Position numbers and translations under genes: made by a program. Positions 20,749-29,616 of a stretch of 64,000 nucleotides of DNA are shown piece by piece. Origin of the DNA: DATDAW01 sp036525185 (lineage in GTDB: Bacteria > Verrucomicrobiota > Verrucomicrobiia > Chthoniobacterales > DASVRZ01); the NCBI GenBank assembly GCA_036525185.1, contig DATDAW010000054.1, positions 8,484-72,483 of the forward strand. Reading direction: 5' to 3'. How positions within the stretch are numbered: position 1 is the stretch's first letter; each line of letters begins with the position of its first letter. The notes beneath the pieces are model-generated. The model was not told the DNA's origin. It made no database searches and saw only the letters and a list, made by a program, of their open reading frames with translations.

Positions 20749-21807
20749 TTACGCCGCCAGCGCGGGATAGTCAGTGTATCCCTCCACGCCGGGCGAGTAG
20801 AAGAGCTCGGCGATTGGCTCATTTAAAGCAGCCTGTTTTGCAAAACGTTTTGGCAAATCCGGATTCGCGATAAACGGAATCCCATATCCCACGGCGTCTG
20901 CCTGGTCCGCGGCGAGCACGGCTTCACCGCTCTCCCGCGTAAATTCTTCGTTCGCAGTGTAGAATCCCCCGAACGCTTCCCTGAGTCCCGGGCCGAACCG
21001 GTGGCCTTCGAGCGATTCGCGGGCGAAAAGGAAGGCGATATCACGTTTCCGCAATTCCCTGGCCACATACCCAAATGTCGCAGCCGGATCTGAATCCGGG
21101 CCAGGCTCGGACCGGGAACCACGCGGCGAGATGTGCACGCCGACGCGGTTTGCCCCCCACACCGAGATCGCTGCATCCGTGGCTTCGAGAAGAAACCGGG
21201 CGCGGTTTTCGATGCTGCCGCCGTAGGCATCCGTCCGAAAATTGTTGGCGTCGCTCAAAAATTGATTTGGCAGATAACCATTTGCCCCGTGAATTTCGAC
21301 GCCGTCGAAACCCGCAGCGAGCGCGTTCTCCGCACCCTTGCGATAGTCTTCGATCACGCCGGGAATTTCATCGATCTCCAGGGCTCGTGGCGTCACATAC
21401 GGTCTTTGCGGCCTGACGAGGCTCACGGTTCCAACTGCCGCGACGGCGCTCGCCGAGACAGGGAGTTTTCCATCGAGATAAATGGGATCAGAAACGCGTC
21501 CGACATGCCACAGCTGCAGAAAGATCCGGCCACCGGCGGCGTGCACGGCTTTCGTTACCAGTTTCCAGCCTTCCACCTGTTCCGCCGACCATATGCCCGG
21601 CGTATCCGGATAACCCACGCCCATAGGCGTCACGGAAGTCGCTTCCGACAAAATGAAGCCAGCCGATGCCCGTTGCGCGTAATACTTCGCATTTAGAGCA
21701 TTTGGAATGCGTCCGGCGCTGGCTCTGCAGCGCGTGAGTGGGGCCATGATGATACGATTCGGAATCTCGAGGTCTCCGACTTTTGCGGGATCGAACAGAG
21801 TGGGCAT
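20749..21807 (-). CDS. Alkene reductase, Old Yellow Enzyme family (NemA/XenB-like)
   Basis: This FMN flavoprotein uses NAD(P)H to reduce activated C=C bonds and can also act on nitro-esters or nitroaromatics. The 352-residue barrel begins LFDPAKVGDLEIPNRIIMAPLTR, shortened here to IPNRIIMAPLTRCRA as the signature. It contains the active-site segment GVEIHGANGYLPNQFL, with the His-xx-Asn pair that binds the substrate carbonyl, and YGGSIENRARFLLE, typical of the NemA branch. The start ATG is at 21805-21807. An MFS transporter gene lies just upstream on the same strand, 34 nt away, so the pair may be one transcript for detoxification of electrophiles. Confidence 0.93.
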   Translation of the reverse strand: MPTLFDPAKVGDLEIPNRIIMAPLTRCRASAGRIPNALNAKYYAQRASAGFILSEATSVTPMGVGYPDTPGIWSAEQVEGWKLVTKAVHAAGGRIFLQLWHVGRVSDPIYLDGKLPVSASAVAAVGTVSLVRPQRPYVTPRALEIDEIPGVIEDYRKGAENALAAGFDGVEIHGANGYLPNQFLSDANNFRTDAYGGSIENRARFLLEATDAAISVWGANRVGVHISPRGSRSEPGPDSDPAATFGYVARELRKRDIAFLFARESLEGHRFGPGLREAFGGFYTANEEFTRESGEAVLAADQADAVGYGIPFIANPDLPKRFAKQAALNEPIAELFYSPGVEGYTDYPALAA

Positions 21808-21841
21808 TTTCGTTCCTTTTTTGAATCAAATGGTCGCTAAA

Positions 21842-23101
21842 TCAGTTGGTCGCGCATGCTGCATTGGACGGTTCGTCCGAAGCCGTTTCGGGCTGACGGG
21901 GCCGAAGCGACGCCAGGAAGAGCGTCACCAGCAGAGCCACGATGGCGACGCCGGCTGCGGTCAACGGAACAGCCGTCCAACCGAAGTTCCGATCGATGAC
22001 GATGCCTCCGAGCCATGCGCCCAGCGCATTGCCGGCGTTAAACGCGCCGATGTTCATCGTCGACACCAGATTTGGTGCCTCTTTGCCAAGCGATACGACG
22101 TTCATCTGCAGTCCATTGGCTACGCAAAAGGATGTCAACGCCCAGAAAAACAGGGTCACAGAAGCCGGCAGGAGGTTGTGGCTCGTCCAGGAAAACAACG
22201 CCTCCAGGATCGCCATGGCGATAAAGCCACCAATCAGAGACGTCATGGGACGCCAGTCAGTTAATCTGCCGCCCAACACGCCGCCGATAGTCATTCCGAC
22301 GCCGATCAGGAGCAATACCCACGTGACACCTCGGGGCGAAATGCGTGTCACTTCGCCGAGAATCGGCGCGATATACGTGAAAAGGACAAACATTGACGCC
22401 GAAAACAGCACGGTCATGGTCAATCCCAGCCAGATTCGTCCCTCGCGCAGGGCCGACAATTCGCGTTGAATGCTGCTGGTTTCTTCGTTTTTATCCGAAG
22501 GCAGCAGAGTGATCAGCGAAATAAACGTTATCACGCCCAGACCGGTCACCGCCCAAAATGTCGAACGCCAGCCCGCGGCCTGTCCGAGTGCGGTGCCAAG
22601 TGGCACGCCAAGCACGTTGGCCAGGGTCAAACCCGTAAAGATAAGAGCGACCACTGCTGCTTTGCGTCCGGGAGGCGCGAGACTCGTCCCAACCACTGTG
22701 CTAATCCCGAAAAACGCGCCGTGGCAGAGCGCCGTAACGACCCGTGCAATCATCAGCAGGCTGTAATTTGCCGCCAGCGCGCATAACAGGTTGCCGATGA
22801 CAAAGATCGCCATCAAGACAATCAGCGCCGTTTTCCTGGGCAACCGTGCTGTTACCATGGCCATGATCGGCGCGCCGATGGCGACTCCCAGAGCGTAGCC
22901 GCTTACCAACCATCCGGCGCTTGGGATGGACACGTTTAAATTGGTCGCCACCTGGGGCAGCAAGCCCATGATCACGAACTCTGTTGTGCCGATTGCAAAT
23001 GCCGCAATCGCAAGTGCCAAAATGGCGAGCGACGTCTGTTTGTTATTCTGTGCCGGGCCAGACAGCGCGGCGGGAGCTGATTCGAAGATCTGTCCTTGCA
23101 T
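21842..23101 (-). CDS. MFS transporter, DHA1 (AraJ/YdhP-like) family
   Basis: The 419-residue protein has 12 predicted membrane segments and the family's opening (LALAIAAFAIGTTEFVIMGL), in which the Thr-Thr-Glu-Phe segment is characteristic of AraJ/YdhP-type drug or sugar exporters. Motif A appears as GAPIMAMVTARLPRK after helix 2. It pumps small molecules out across the inner membrane using proton motive force; the substrate is unknown. It shares a short intergenic region with a divergent ArsR-type regulator and is followed by an Old Yellow Enzyme gene, an arrangement common for stress-induced exporters. Confidence 0.92.
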   Translation of the reverse strand: MQGQIFESAPAALSGPAQNNKQTSLAILALAIAAFAIGTTEFVIMGLLPQVATNLNVSIPSAGWLVSGYALGVAIGAPIMAMVTARLPRKTALIVLMAIFVIGNLLCALAANYSLLMIARVVTALCHGAFFGISTVVGTSLAPPGRKAAVVALIFTGLTLANVLGVPLGTALGQAAGWRSTFWAVTGLGVITFISLITLLPSDKNEETSSIQRELSALREGRIWLGLTMTVLFSASMFVLFTYIAPILGEVTRISPRGVTWVLLLIGVGMTIGGVLGGRLTDWRPMTSLIGGFIAMAILEALFSWTSHNLLPASVTLFFWALTSFCVANGLQMNVVSLGKEAPNLVSTMNIGAFNAGNALGAWLGGIVIDRNFGWTAVPLTAAGVAIVALLVTLFLASLRPRQPETASDEPSNAACATN

Positions 23102-23163
23102 GGTTCGAAACTATTGAACAATGGAACTCTTGAATTGCAAGCGGCTTTGATTACTTTGTTCGC

Positions 23164-23514
23164 ATCAGACCGTTACATCATCCCTCCATCGAATCCGTCA
23201 CCGTCGCAGGCATCCTTCATGCCCTGTCTGACCCCGTCCGTGCTGCGCTTTTCAATGAACTCGTCCAGGAAACCGAGTGCCTCAATTGCACGGATGCCAT
23301 GTCGCGCGCCAAACTGAAAATGCCCAAATCGACATGCTCGCAGCATTATCAAATCCTGCGCGAAAGCGGTCTCATCTGGAGCGAACGCCGCGGGGTGGAA
23401 CTGGCGAGCCGGCCGCGCACGGACGAGCTCGAAACGCGCTTTCCCGGCTTAATAAAATCCATCCTCTATGCTTACGAGGCGGAGGCCGAAACGACCTCTT
23501 CCGCGCGAAGCTGA
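23164..23514 (+). CDS. ArsR-type HTH transcriptional regulator with non-canonical or lost start codon
   Basis: In the frame ending with TGA at 23512-23514, the sequence RPLHHPSIESVTVAGILH, then ALSDPVRAALFNELVQ, then CSQHYQILRESGLIWSERRG, shows a full ArsR/HTH_20 winged helix. It reads through from a stop at 23131-23133, but the only ATG lies at 23299, inside the recognition helix region, and there is no GTG or TTG. Homologous proteins typically begin M-R-P-L-x-H-P, so the ATC at 23164 sits where the start should be. Either ATC or ATT is used, or the gene has lost its start. It is divergent from the MFS transporter and probably its repressor. Confidence 0.65.
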   Translation: MRPLHHPSIESVTVAGILHALSDPVRAALFNELVQETECLNCTDAMSRAKLKMPKSTCSQHYQILRESGLIWSERRGVELASRPRTDELETRFPGLIKSILYAYEAEAETTSSARS

Positions 23515-23659
23515 TTTTTCCTGTCGGGCGAGAAGTCTCCGGAATTGCGAGCACCGGTGTGTCGCTGTGGAGGACATCGATAATGCCTCAAATTAGGTGG
23601 TGTCGCGTCTTGATCTCCATCGACAATTCTTCAATTCTTCGCTATTTTGCGGTGTGACG

Positions 23660-24496
23660 ATGCGTTTACAGTGGAATCCACTTCCCAGGCGCTTTCGCGG
23701 GTGGCCGAATCCCGATGCTCCCGCTACATGGATTGTCATCGCATTCGCCATTTCCTGTTTTTGTTCGGCATTGATCATGGATCGCTTCGAACCCGGTTCG
23801 AGCGTCGGCGCCCTGGCTCTCTCGACGGAAGGCGTTGCTTCGGGACACGTATGGCAGTTGATAACCTGCTTGTTTATTGATTACTCCGTGCTCCAGCTAG
23901 GCATCGCGATGACTGGACTTTATATCTGCGGCTCGGAGCTTGAGCCCATCATCGGTGCGAAACATCTGCTGGGGGCCTTTTTTTCCACGGGAATGTTAGG
24001 AAGTGCGTCGTCCCTTTTGCTCATGGGTGCATCGTCCCATCAAATGGGCGTGATGCCCGCTGTCGGCGGGATTCTGGCGACGTATGCCACGATTCTTCCG
24101 GGACTTGAGGTGCACCGTTTCCTGTTCATCCCGTTACCCGCCGGGGTCACGGTCCGCGCCTTTGCGTGGATTGCTCTCGTGTCGGGAATAAGCGCGTCCG
24201 CGTTAGGCTGGCTGCCGGGAAATTCACCGTTGGTCTTTCCTGCCGCCATGTCTTGCGGATGGATTTATGCGCGCATGCTTGGATTCGGCATCCCGACCAC
24301 GATCGAACGCTACTTCATTGAACGTCGCGTTCGGCGTCACCGGCGCGCCCGTCTATCTCCGGAGCAATTCATCGCATTGGAGATTGATCCGATTCTGGAG
24401 AAGATTTCGCGGACTGGCATGCGGAGTCTAACGCGGGAAGAACGCCGAATTCTTGAGCAGGGACGGGAAAAGATCGACGCGGAGATGAAGCGTTAA
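23660..24496 (+). CDS. Rhomboid-family membrane protein lacking catalytic residues
   Basis: About 278 residues with six membrane segments arranged as in rhomboids: GHVWQLITCLFIDYS for the L1/WR-like region, GSELEPIIGAKHLL after helix 3, then a serine-helix position. In active rhomboids the latter reads GxSG; here it is MPAVGGILATY, with Val in place of Ser. The His helix position reads AAMSCGWIYARMLG and lacks the His. The cytoplasmic C-terminus (EIDPILEKISRTGMRSLTREERRILEQ, given here as DPILEKISRTGM and LTREERRILE) is a tail seen on many bacterial rhomboids. The protein is thus a probable pseudoprotease (iRhom-like). The ATG at 23660 is preferred to a GTG at 23597. Confidence 0.78.
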   Translation: MRLQWNPLPRRFRGWPNPDAPATWIVIAFAISCFCSALIMDRFEPGSSVGALALSTEGVASGHVWQLITCLFIDYSVLQLGIAMTGLYICGSELEPIIGAKHLLGAFFSTGMLGSASSLLLMGASSHQMGVMPAVGGILATYATILPGLEVHRFLFIPLPAGVTVRAFAWIALVSGISASALGWLPGNSPLVFPAAMSCGWIYARMLGFGIPTTIERYFIERRVRRHRRARLSPEQFIALEIDPILEKISRTGMRSLTREERRILEQGREKIDAEMKR

Positions 24497-24571
24497 ATGC
24501 GCAGGTCGCGGATTTAATCTTCCTGAGAAATCCTGAGAAACCGAGGGCGATACGTTAATTTATCCAGATAG

Positions 24572-27331
24572 CTAGGGTTCTGAAACAAGAACGGCGATTG
24601 GGAAGCCATCGAAGAGGGCTCTTGCGCGGATAGCGTCCGAACCGGCTGGGATGTTTTGCGTGAAAAGGTTTCGCCAGCGGATGGCGCTGTCCAGCCCCGC
24701 GACGGCTGTATCGCCCCATCGTTCGGTCGGCGGATTGAATCCAGCTTTCGTCGTGAGGCGCGGGACAACAACCAGCAGGGTCGTCCCTTCGTGTTCGCGC
24801 TGGAAAGCGATCAGGTTCTTGCTATGAAGGCCTCTGGTTTTTAACGGCTCGTATGTTCCTTCCTGGAAGAGCTTTTTGTGACTTTTCCGCAGATGGAGAA
24901 GGGTTTTGGTGATATGCAGCTTGATCCAGCCATCCCGCCAGTGGGCGAGAAGGTCCGAAAAAGGTACATTGTCGAGCGTTCTCAGGAGCTCAGCGCGCAA
25001 GGCATAATCGACGGGCCGGCGATTGTCAGGGTCGACCAGGCTCCAATCCCAAAGCTCCGTTCCCTGGTAGATATCCGGCATCCCGGGTGCGGTTAGTTTC
25101 AGCGTGAGTTGTGTGAGGGCGTTGATCATCCCAGGGACAAGCGTCGTTTCCACAAAAGCCTGAAAGGGTGCCAGAAACTGGTTTTGGGGACCGCGTGTCA
25201 GCAACTGTTTGACGAATTCCGACACGGCTTGGTCCCATTGCTCGTGGGGCTCGATCCAGCTGGAGTGCGTCTTGGCTTCATGCAACGCCTTCAACATGTA
25301 TTCCTGAACACGGGAGATATAGGTGGCATGTTCGCCATCGTCCATCGGATGGGAGGGCCAGGAGCCGACCAGCGTTTGGTAAATCAAGTACTCTTCGTTC
25401 GGGTCCGGAGCCATTTCTCCGTCGATCTCTCGGCGAAGCTTGCGGTTCAACTTGCGCCATTTGCGTACGACGGCGAGCCATTTATATGGAATTTCTGAGA
25501 GAACGGCCAGTCTTGCGCGGACGTCTTCGCTGCGCTTGGTGTCGTGGGTCGACGTCGTTAGCATATTGTGGGGGAACTCCGCGAGACGCCGTGTGTTCGC
25601 CTCGTGGAATTTTTCGACGCTCATTCCAAAAACGTCCGGTTCCCCTCCGACTTCGTTGAGAGCAATAAAACGGTTGTAAACATAGAACGTCGTGTCCTCG
25701 ACCCCTTTTGCCATGATGGGGCCGGTGCATTGCTGGAGCTTCAGGATGAACTGCCTGCGCAATTCCGGATCGACAGGGTGAAGATTGGGGTCGGGCGGCA
25801 GAAGAACGTCACGAATGAATTCGAAGACGGTCCTCTCAAGTGCCGGATTGCGCCGGCGCGCGAGCGCGATGGCCCGCAGAATGATTCTTCGATCGAGATC
25901 GTCCGGTGGATTATCCGGGATGAGATAGGTGCGATAGACAGGAAAACAGGCGATCACCTCGCGAAGGGCTATGGTTAACGCGTTTACGGTGAAATCGCGA
26001 TACCAGCGGTTGCTCTCCGAGATTCGGTTGAGGGTGTGGCCGAGGTAGTTTACTTCACTGGAGAGCGACACTTGCATCACCAGCTTCTTGTTGCGGTAAA
26101 CCATTTCCCGGTAGTTCCATTCGTCGCCGATGATGTCGTGATAACCTTCCGTCAATCGTTTTTCAGCCGACGAATCTACCAGGAGTGCGGTCGTTCGGGC
26201 CGCAAATTCGTAACCGGTGGTGCCGTGCACGGGCCAGTCGGGACGTAGCTGTTCCGTATGGCCGAGAATTTTTTCGACCAGTAGATAGACTGCCTTATCG
26301 CCTCCTGTTTTTCCGAGGGCGGTGGCAAGTCCGTCTTGAAGTTGTGTCAGATAAGAACGCGGGTCTGCGAGACCGTCGATGTGATCGATCCGAACTCCTG
26401 TGACCACACCGCGCGAGACGAGATCGAAAAGCAGGTGATGCGTGTCTGTAAAAACTTCCGGAAGCTCCATGCGGAGGGCCGCCAGGTCGTTGATGTCAAA
26501 GAAACGGCGGTAGTTAATTTCTTCGGAGGCGACCTTCCAGAAGCTCAACCGATAATGCTGTGTCGCTATCAAAGCATCGAGCCGGTCGAAATCGGCATGG
26601 AGGGCGTTCAATTCCGATTCGATGGCTTGAGCGAGCTGCGAGCCTCGAGAGGTTAGATCGATCAGCAATTCGTTGACCGCACGGCGTTCCTCGAGACGCA
26701 TGGACCCTGTCATGCGATAGCTTCGATCCAGAGTGTCGAGCAGGTTTCTCTTTTCGTCGACTGGCATGTCCGTTTTGGCGACTGCGTTTTCGAGGATCGG
26801 CAGTGTCGACGACGGGGTCAGCGGGAGTCGGTGTTGATAATAATTCAGGGTGAACGCGCCGTCTTTCCATTCCAAGCGAAACTCGCCCTTTTCCAGAACA
26901 CGCCCGTATTGATCTCCCAGAATCGGGAGAAGGACCTTGTTGTGAAGTTCATTCTTGAGGGGATGCCAGTCGATATCGAAATAGCGGGCATACAGTGAAT
27001 TGGCGCCATTTTCGAGCACATCGGTCCACCAGCGGTTTTCAATGCCTGTGATCCCCATGTGGTTGGGCACGAAGTCCACGACCATGCGCATGCCATGTTG
27101 TTTCAGAGCCTCTGAAAGTGCCTCGAAATCCTGCTCCGAGCCGATTTCGGGATCAAACGCGTTGTGGTCGCAGACGTCGTAACCGTGGGTGCTGCCGGGG
27201 GCGGATTTAAAAAACGGCGAGGCGTAAAGGCTGTCAATTCCGAGCCCCGCCAGGTAGGGAACCAACGCAAGCGCGTCCTCGAAGGTGAAGTTTTGGTGAA
27301 ATTGCAGCCGATAAGTTGCCGTTGGGATCAT
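24572..27331 (-). CDS. treY: Malto-oligosyltrehalose synthase TreY
   Basis: TreY rearranges the reducing-end glucose of malto-oligosaccharides from alpha-1,4 to alpha,alpha-1,1, the first step of the TreY/TreZ trehalose route. The 919-residue protein starts MIPTATYRLQFHQNFTF. It has the GH13 family 26 features: GIDSLYASPFFKSAPGSTHGYD (shortened: LYASPFFKS, STHGYDV), VVDFVPNHMG, GVRIDHIDGLADP with the catalytic Asp, and ttsTHDTKRSEDVR (THDTKRSEDVRAR), where THDTKR is diagnostic of TreY. Length is normal. treZ and a debranching enzyme are not in the window. It follows nagB by 50 nt on the same strand. Confidence 0.95.
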   Translation of the reverse strand: MIPTATYRLQFHQNFTFEDALALVPYLAGLGIDSLYASPFFKSAPGSTHGYDVCDHNAFDPEIGSEQDFEALSEALKQHGMRMVVDFVPNHMGITGIENRWWTDVLENGANSLYARYFDIDWHPLKNELHNKVLLPILGDQYGRVLEKGEFRLEWKDGAFTLNYYQHRLPLTPSSTLPILENAVAKTDMPVDEKRNLLDTLDRSYRMTGSMRLEERRAVNELLIDLTSRGSQLAQAIESELNALHADFDRLDALIATQHYRLSFWKVASEEINYRRFFDINDLAALRMELPEVFTDTHHLLFDLVSRGVVTGVRIDHIDGLADPRSYLTQLQDGLATALGKTGGDKAVYLLVEKILGHTEQLRPDWPVHGTTGYEFAARTTALLVDSSAEKRLTEGYHDIIGDEWNYREMVYRNKKLVMQVSLSSEVNYLGHTLNRISESNRWYRDFTVNALTIALREVIACFPVYRTYLIPDNPPDDLDRRIILRAIALARRRNPALERTVFEFIRDVLLPPDPNLHPVDPELRRQFILKLQQCTGPIMAKGVEDTTFYVYNRFIALNEVGGEPDVFGMSVEKFHEANTRRLAEFPHNMLTTSTHDTKRSEDVRARLAVLSEIPYKWLAVVRKWRKLNRKLRREIDGEMAPDPNEEYLIYQTLVGSWPSHPMDDGEHATYISRVQEYMLKALHEAKTHSSWIEPHEQWDQAVSEFVKQLLTRGPQNQFLAPFQAFVETTLVPGMINALTQLTLKLTAPGMPDIYQGTELWDWSLVDPDNRRPVDYALRAELLRTLDNVPFSDLLAHWRDGWIKLHITKTLLHLRKSHKKLFQEGTYEPLKTRGLHSKNLIAFQREHEGTTLLVVVPRLTTKAGFNPPTERWGDTAVAGLDSAIRWRNLFTQNIPAGSDAIRARALFDGFPIAVLVSEP

Positions 27332-27381
27332 GCACGTGTCTTATTCGGCTGAGATGGCGGATTTGGATGTAAAAAGCAAGA

Positions 27382-28173
27382 TCAGGAGATTTGTTGCCAC
27401 TCAGGTTTGTGATCGAAAACCCACCGATAATAGTCGCGACGTTGAAGTTTGCTGGCGGCGGCCTTGTCGAGCAGCAACGTGGCCTGGGGATGCATCTGGA
27501 GAATCGTGGATGGAAACAGCGCGCTGATGGGGCCTTCGATGGTTTCGGCCACGGCCCGCGCTTTTCTTTCGCCGAATGCCAGGAGAACGATATGGCGGGC
27601 TTCCATGATGGTGCCGACGCCCATGGTGATGACATGATGCGGGATCTCGTCTGGCCTGGCGAAAAACGGGGCGTTGTCCTGGAGCGTGCGCTCTGTAAGG
27701 GTTTTAATGCGCGTCCTGGACGTCAGTGCGGAGGTGGGCTCGTTGAAGCCGATGTGGCCGTCGGAACCGATGCCGAGGATTTGCAGGTCGATGCCACCCG
27801 CATCGCGGATTTCTTCTTCGTAACGACGGCAATAATCGAGGACTTCGGCGCCTTCTATTTGTCCATCGGGGATGTGGATATTGGCGGGGGCAACGTTGAT
27901 GTGTTTGAACAAGTTTTCCCGCATAAAATGGTTGTAAGAAGCGGGATGATCGGAGGCGAGGCCCAAGTATTCGTCGAGGTTGAACGTTGTGACCGAGCCG
28001 AAATCCAGTTTTTCCTCGCGATGGAGACGGATCAACTCCCGGTATAGCAACAAGGGCGTGCTACCCGTCGCGAGCCCCAAGGTGGCGTTGGGTTTGCGGC
28101 GGACGAGGTCGCGAATCAATCGCGCCACGTAGAGGCTGATGGTCGAGGCGTCACTCTGAATGATGACTTCCAT
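27382..28173 (-). CDS. nagB: Glucosamine-6-phosphate deaminase NagB
   Basis: NagB converts glucosamine-6-phosphate to fructose-6-phosphate and ammonia, feeding amino sugars into glycolysis. The 263-residue sequence has the family's TFNLDEYLGL (with the catalytic Asp), LGIGSDGHIGFNEP (active-site Asp and Glu around the ring-opening His), and GVGTIMEARHIVLLAFGERKA (as GTIMEARHIVLLA). Length matches E. coli NagB. No nagA or N-acetylglucosamine PTS is beside it; treY follows, so it may belong to a general sugar-storage operon. Confidence 0.95.
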   Translation of the reverse strand: MEVIIQSDASTISLYVARLIRDLVRRKPNATLGLATGSTPLLLYRELIRLHREEKLDFGSVTTFNLDEYLGLASDHPASYNHFMRENLFKHINVAPANIHIPDGQIEGAEVLDYCRRYEEEIRDAGGIDLQILGIGSDGHIGFNEPTSALTSRTRIKTLTERTLQDNAPFFARPDEIPHHVITMGVGTIMEARHIVLLAFGERKARAVAETIEGPISALFPSTILQMHPQATLLLDKAAASKLQRRDYYRWVFDHKPEWQQIS

Positions 28174-28317
28174 GGCGTTTCAGAACCATATTAAGGCATC
28201 TGGCGGGGGGAGCTGGGAGTTCTGTCAAATAGAAACGGCGGTCCCACAGGCAGGCTGGATTTTCTCAGAGTTTTCACCAACGCAATGAACGACGCAGCGA
28301 TGCGGCGACGGTCCGTA

Positions 28318-28803
28318 TTAGCCGCCTGGTGGCGGGGAGTAACGGAATTCTTTGTGGCTGATTTTTCCGCCCGAGGAGGCGATCCAGACACCGAAAGAAA
28401 GTGCAATCGTGCCACAAACCAGGGTTGCCACGGCCATTGAGGCGATCGCTTTGGAGGTTTTCATTGGGAGTGCCAAGCCGGCAAAGGCAAATCCGGCCGT
28501 CAGATAGAACAGGAAAATGGTTTTTTCGGCGCGTTCTTCGTGTTCGTGCAGCCAGGCGCGGCCGTCATCGTCGAGCAACCCCTCCACTCTGTCCTCGGCT
28601 TTTTCTCCGAGCTCGAAGACGGGGTAAGCCGAAAGCGCGGTGACGAGGATGATGATATAAGCGGCAATCGCGGTGGCGCGGCTGCGTTGAAAAAGTGCAA
28701 TAAGGAGAACCGCGAGACCGATAAGAAGCCCAACGATCGGTAGATGGTTGAGGATGGCATGAAGGTACTCCGGTTGTTGGAGGCTTTTGAGGATGTCGTC
28801 CAT
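28318..28803 (-). CDS. Four-helix membrane protein, DUF2231-like
   Basis: The ATG at 28801-28803 gives a 161-residue protein beginning MDDILKSLQQPEYLHAILNH; the longer in-frame start at 28914 would overlap the next gene's stop region and adds a non-hydrophobic basic stretch. HAILNHLPIVGLLIG recalls the DUF2231 family opening (H-hLxHFPI), and four hydrophobic helices follow (about 21-38, 45-64, 100-120, 128-148) with an acidic loop between helices 2 and 3. Role unknown; related proteins are found with respiratory and heme-containing systems. It is downstream of the VTT-domain gene on the same strand. Confidence 0.7.
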   Translation of the reverse strand: MDDILKSLQQPEYLHAILNHLPIVGLLIGLAVLLIALFQRSRATAIAAYIIILVTALSAYPVFELGEKAEDRVEGLLDDDGRAWLHEHEERAEKTIFLFYLTAGFAFAGLALPMKTSKAIASMAVATLVCGTIALSFGVWIASSGGKISHKEFRYSPPPGG

Positions 28804-28914
28804 GAGCAGGTTTCTCGCGATCTTGCGTTTAGTCCTAGCCGTAATTTCTTTCGCGCCGGTTCTGCCGGGGCTGAGAAAACCAGATGCCTTCGGCGACGGA
28901 GGGGCAAGGAGCAA

Positions 28915-29616
28915 TCACTCCATCTCTTTCAACATATTCCGTGCCAATCGGGCAAGCGCGACCGCGATGGCGACCGTCACCGCGAAACCGCCCAGCCAGA
29001 AAACATATTCGTGGAGACTCGGGTTTGTCTGTCCTTTGAGGACCTGGAAGCCGTGTTTGCCGAGGGTGCCGAGGTAAGCGTAGAGGAATAATCCGGGCGT
29101 TCTGCCGAGCACCGTCCAGCCCATGCATGGCCAAAATTTCATTCGCGTGACGCCGTAGAGGTAGTTGAAAAGGCTCGTGGGAAAAAGCGGGTGAAGCTGT
29201 GTAAGAAAGACAATGCGCCCGTTGCTGCGAGCGATTTGTGTGTCGATGGTGCGCCATTTCGGGTTGCGCAGCAGATACTTCTCGATCCATGCCCTTCCCA
29301 CAAGGCGTCCGATGCCGAACGAAGCCGCTGCCGCGAGGATGTTGCCGGCAAGGACAACCAGAAAACCTTTCCAGAGCCCGAACAACATTCCCGCTCCTGC
29401 TGACAGGATGCCGCCTGGAAGCAGCAGCACGTTGCAGACAGCGCAGAGCAACGGGTAAATAAACAGGCCTCGCGTGCCGAGGTGTTCGGTTGCCTTCTGA
29501 GCAGTGGCAATCCAGGTCATCACAGGAAATTGCCAGCTGACGGTGGCGACTACACTGATTCCCAGACACAACGCGCCGCCTTGAAACCACAGCGCGCTCC
29601 GTCTTATCGGATTCAT
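28915..29616 (-). CDS. TVP38/TMEM64-family (VTT domain) membrane protein
   Basis: This 233-residue membrane protein contains the VTT/SNARE-associated signature: LLLPGGILSAGAGMLFG followed by GNILAAAASFGIGRLVGR, then LHPLFPTSLFNYLYGVTRM, with the amphipathic re-entrant loops seen in TMEM41B/DedA-type proteins. Members act as lipid scramblases or ion-coupled transporters of lipid carriers; the specific role here is unknown. The start overlaps the stop of the upstream MTHFR-fusion gene by four bases (29613-29616), so it is translationally coupled to it, though no functional link is obvious. Confidence 0.88.
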   Translation of the reverse strand: MNPIRRSALWFQGGALCLGISVVATVSWQFPVMTWIATAQKATEHLGTRGLFIYPLLCAVCNVLLLPGGILSAGAGMLFGLWKGFLVVLAGNILAAAASFGIGRLVGRAWIEKYLLRNPKWRTIDTQIARSNGRIVFLTQLHPLFPTSLFNYLYGVTRMKFWPCMGWTVLGRTPGLFLYAYLGTLGKHGFQVLKGQTNPSLHEYVFWLGGFAVTVAIAVALARLARNMLKEME

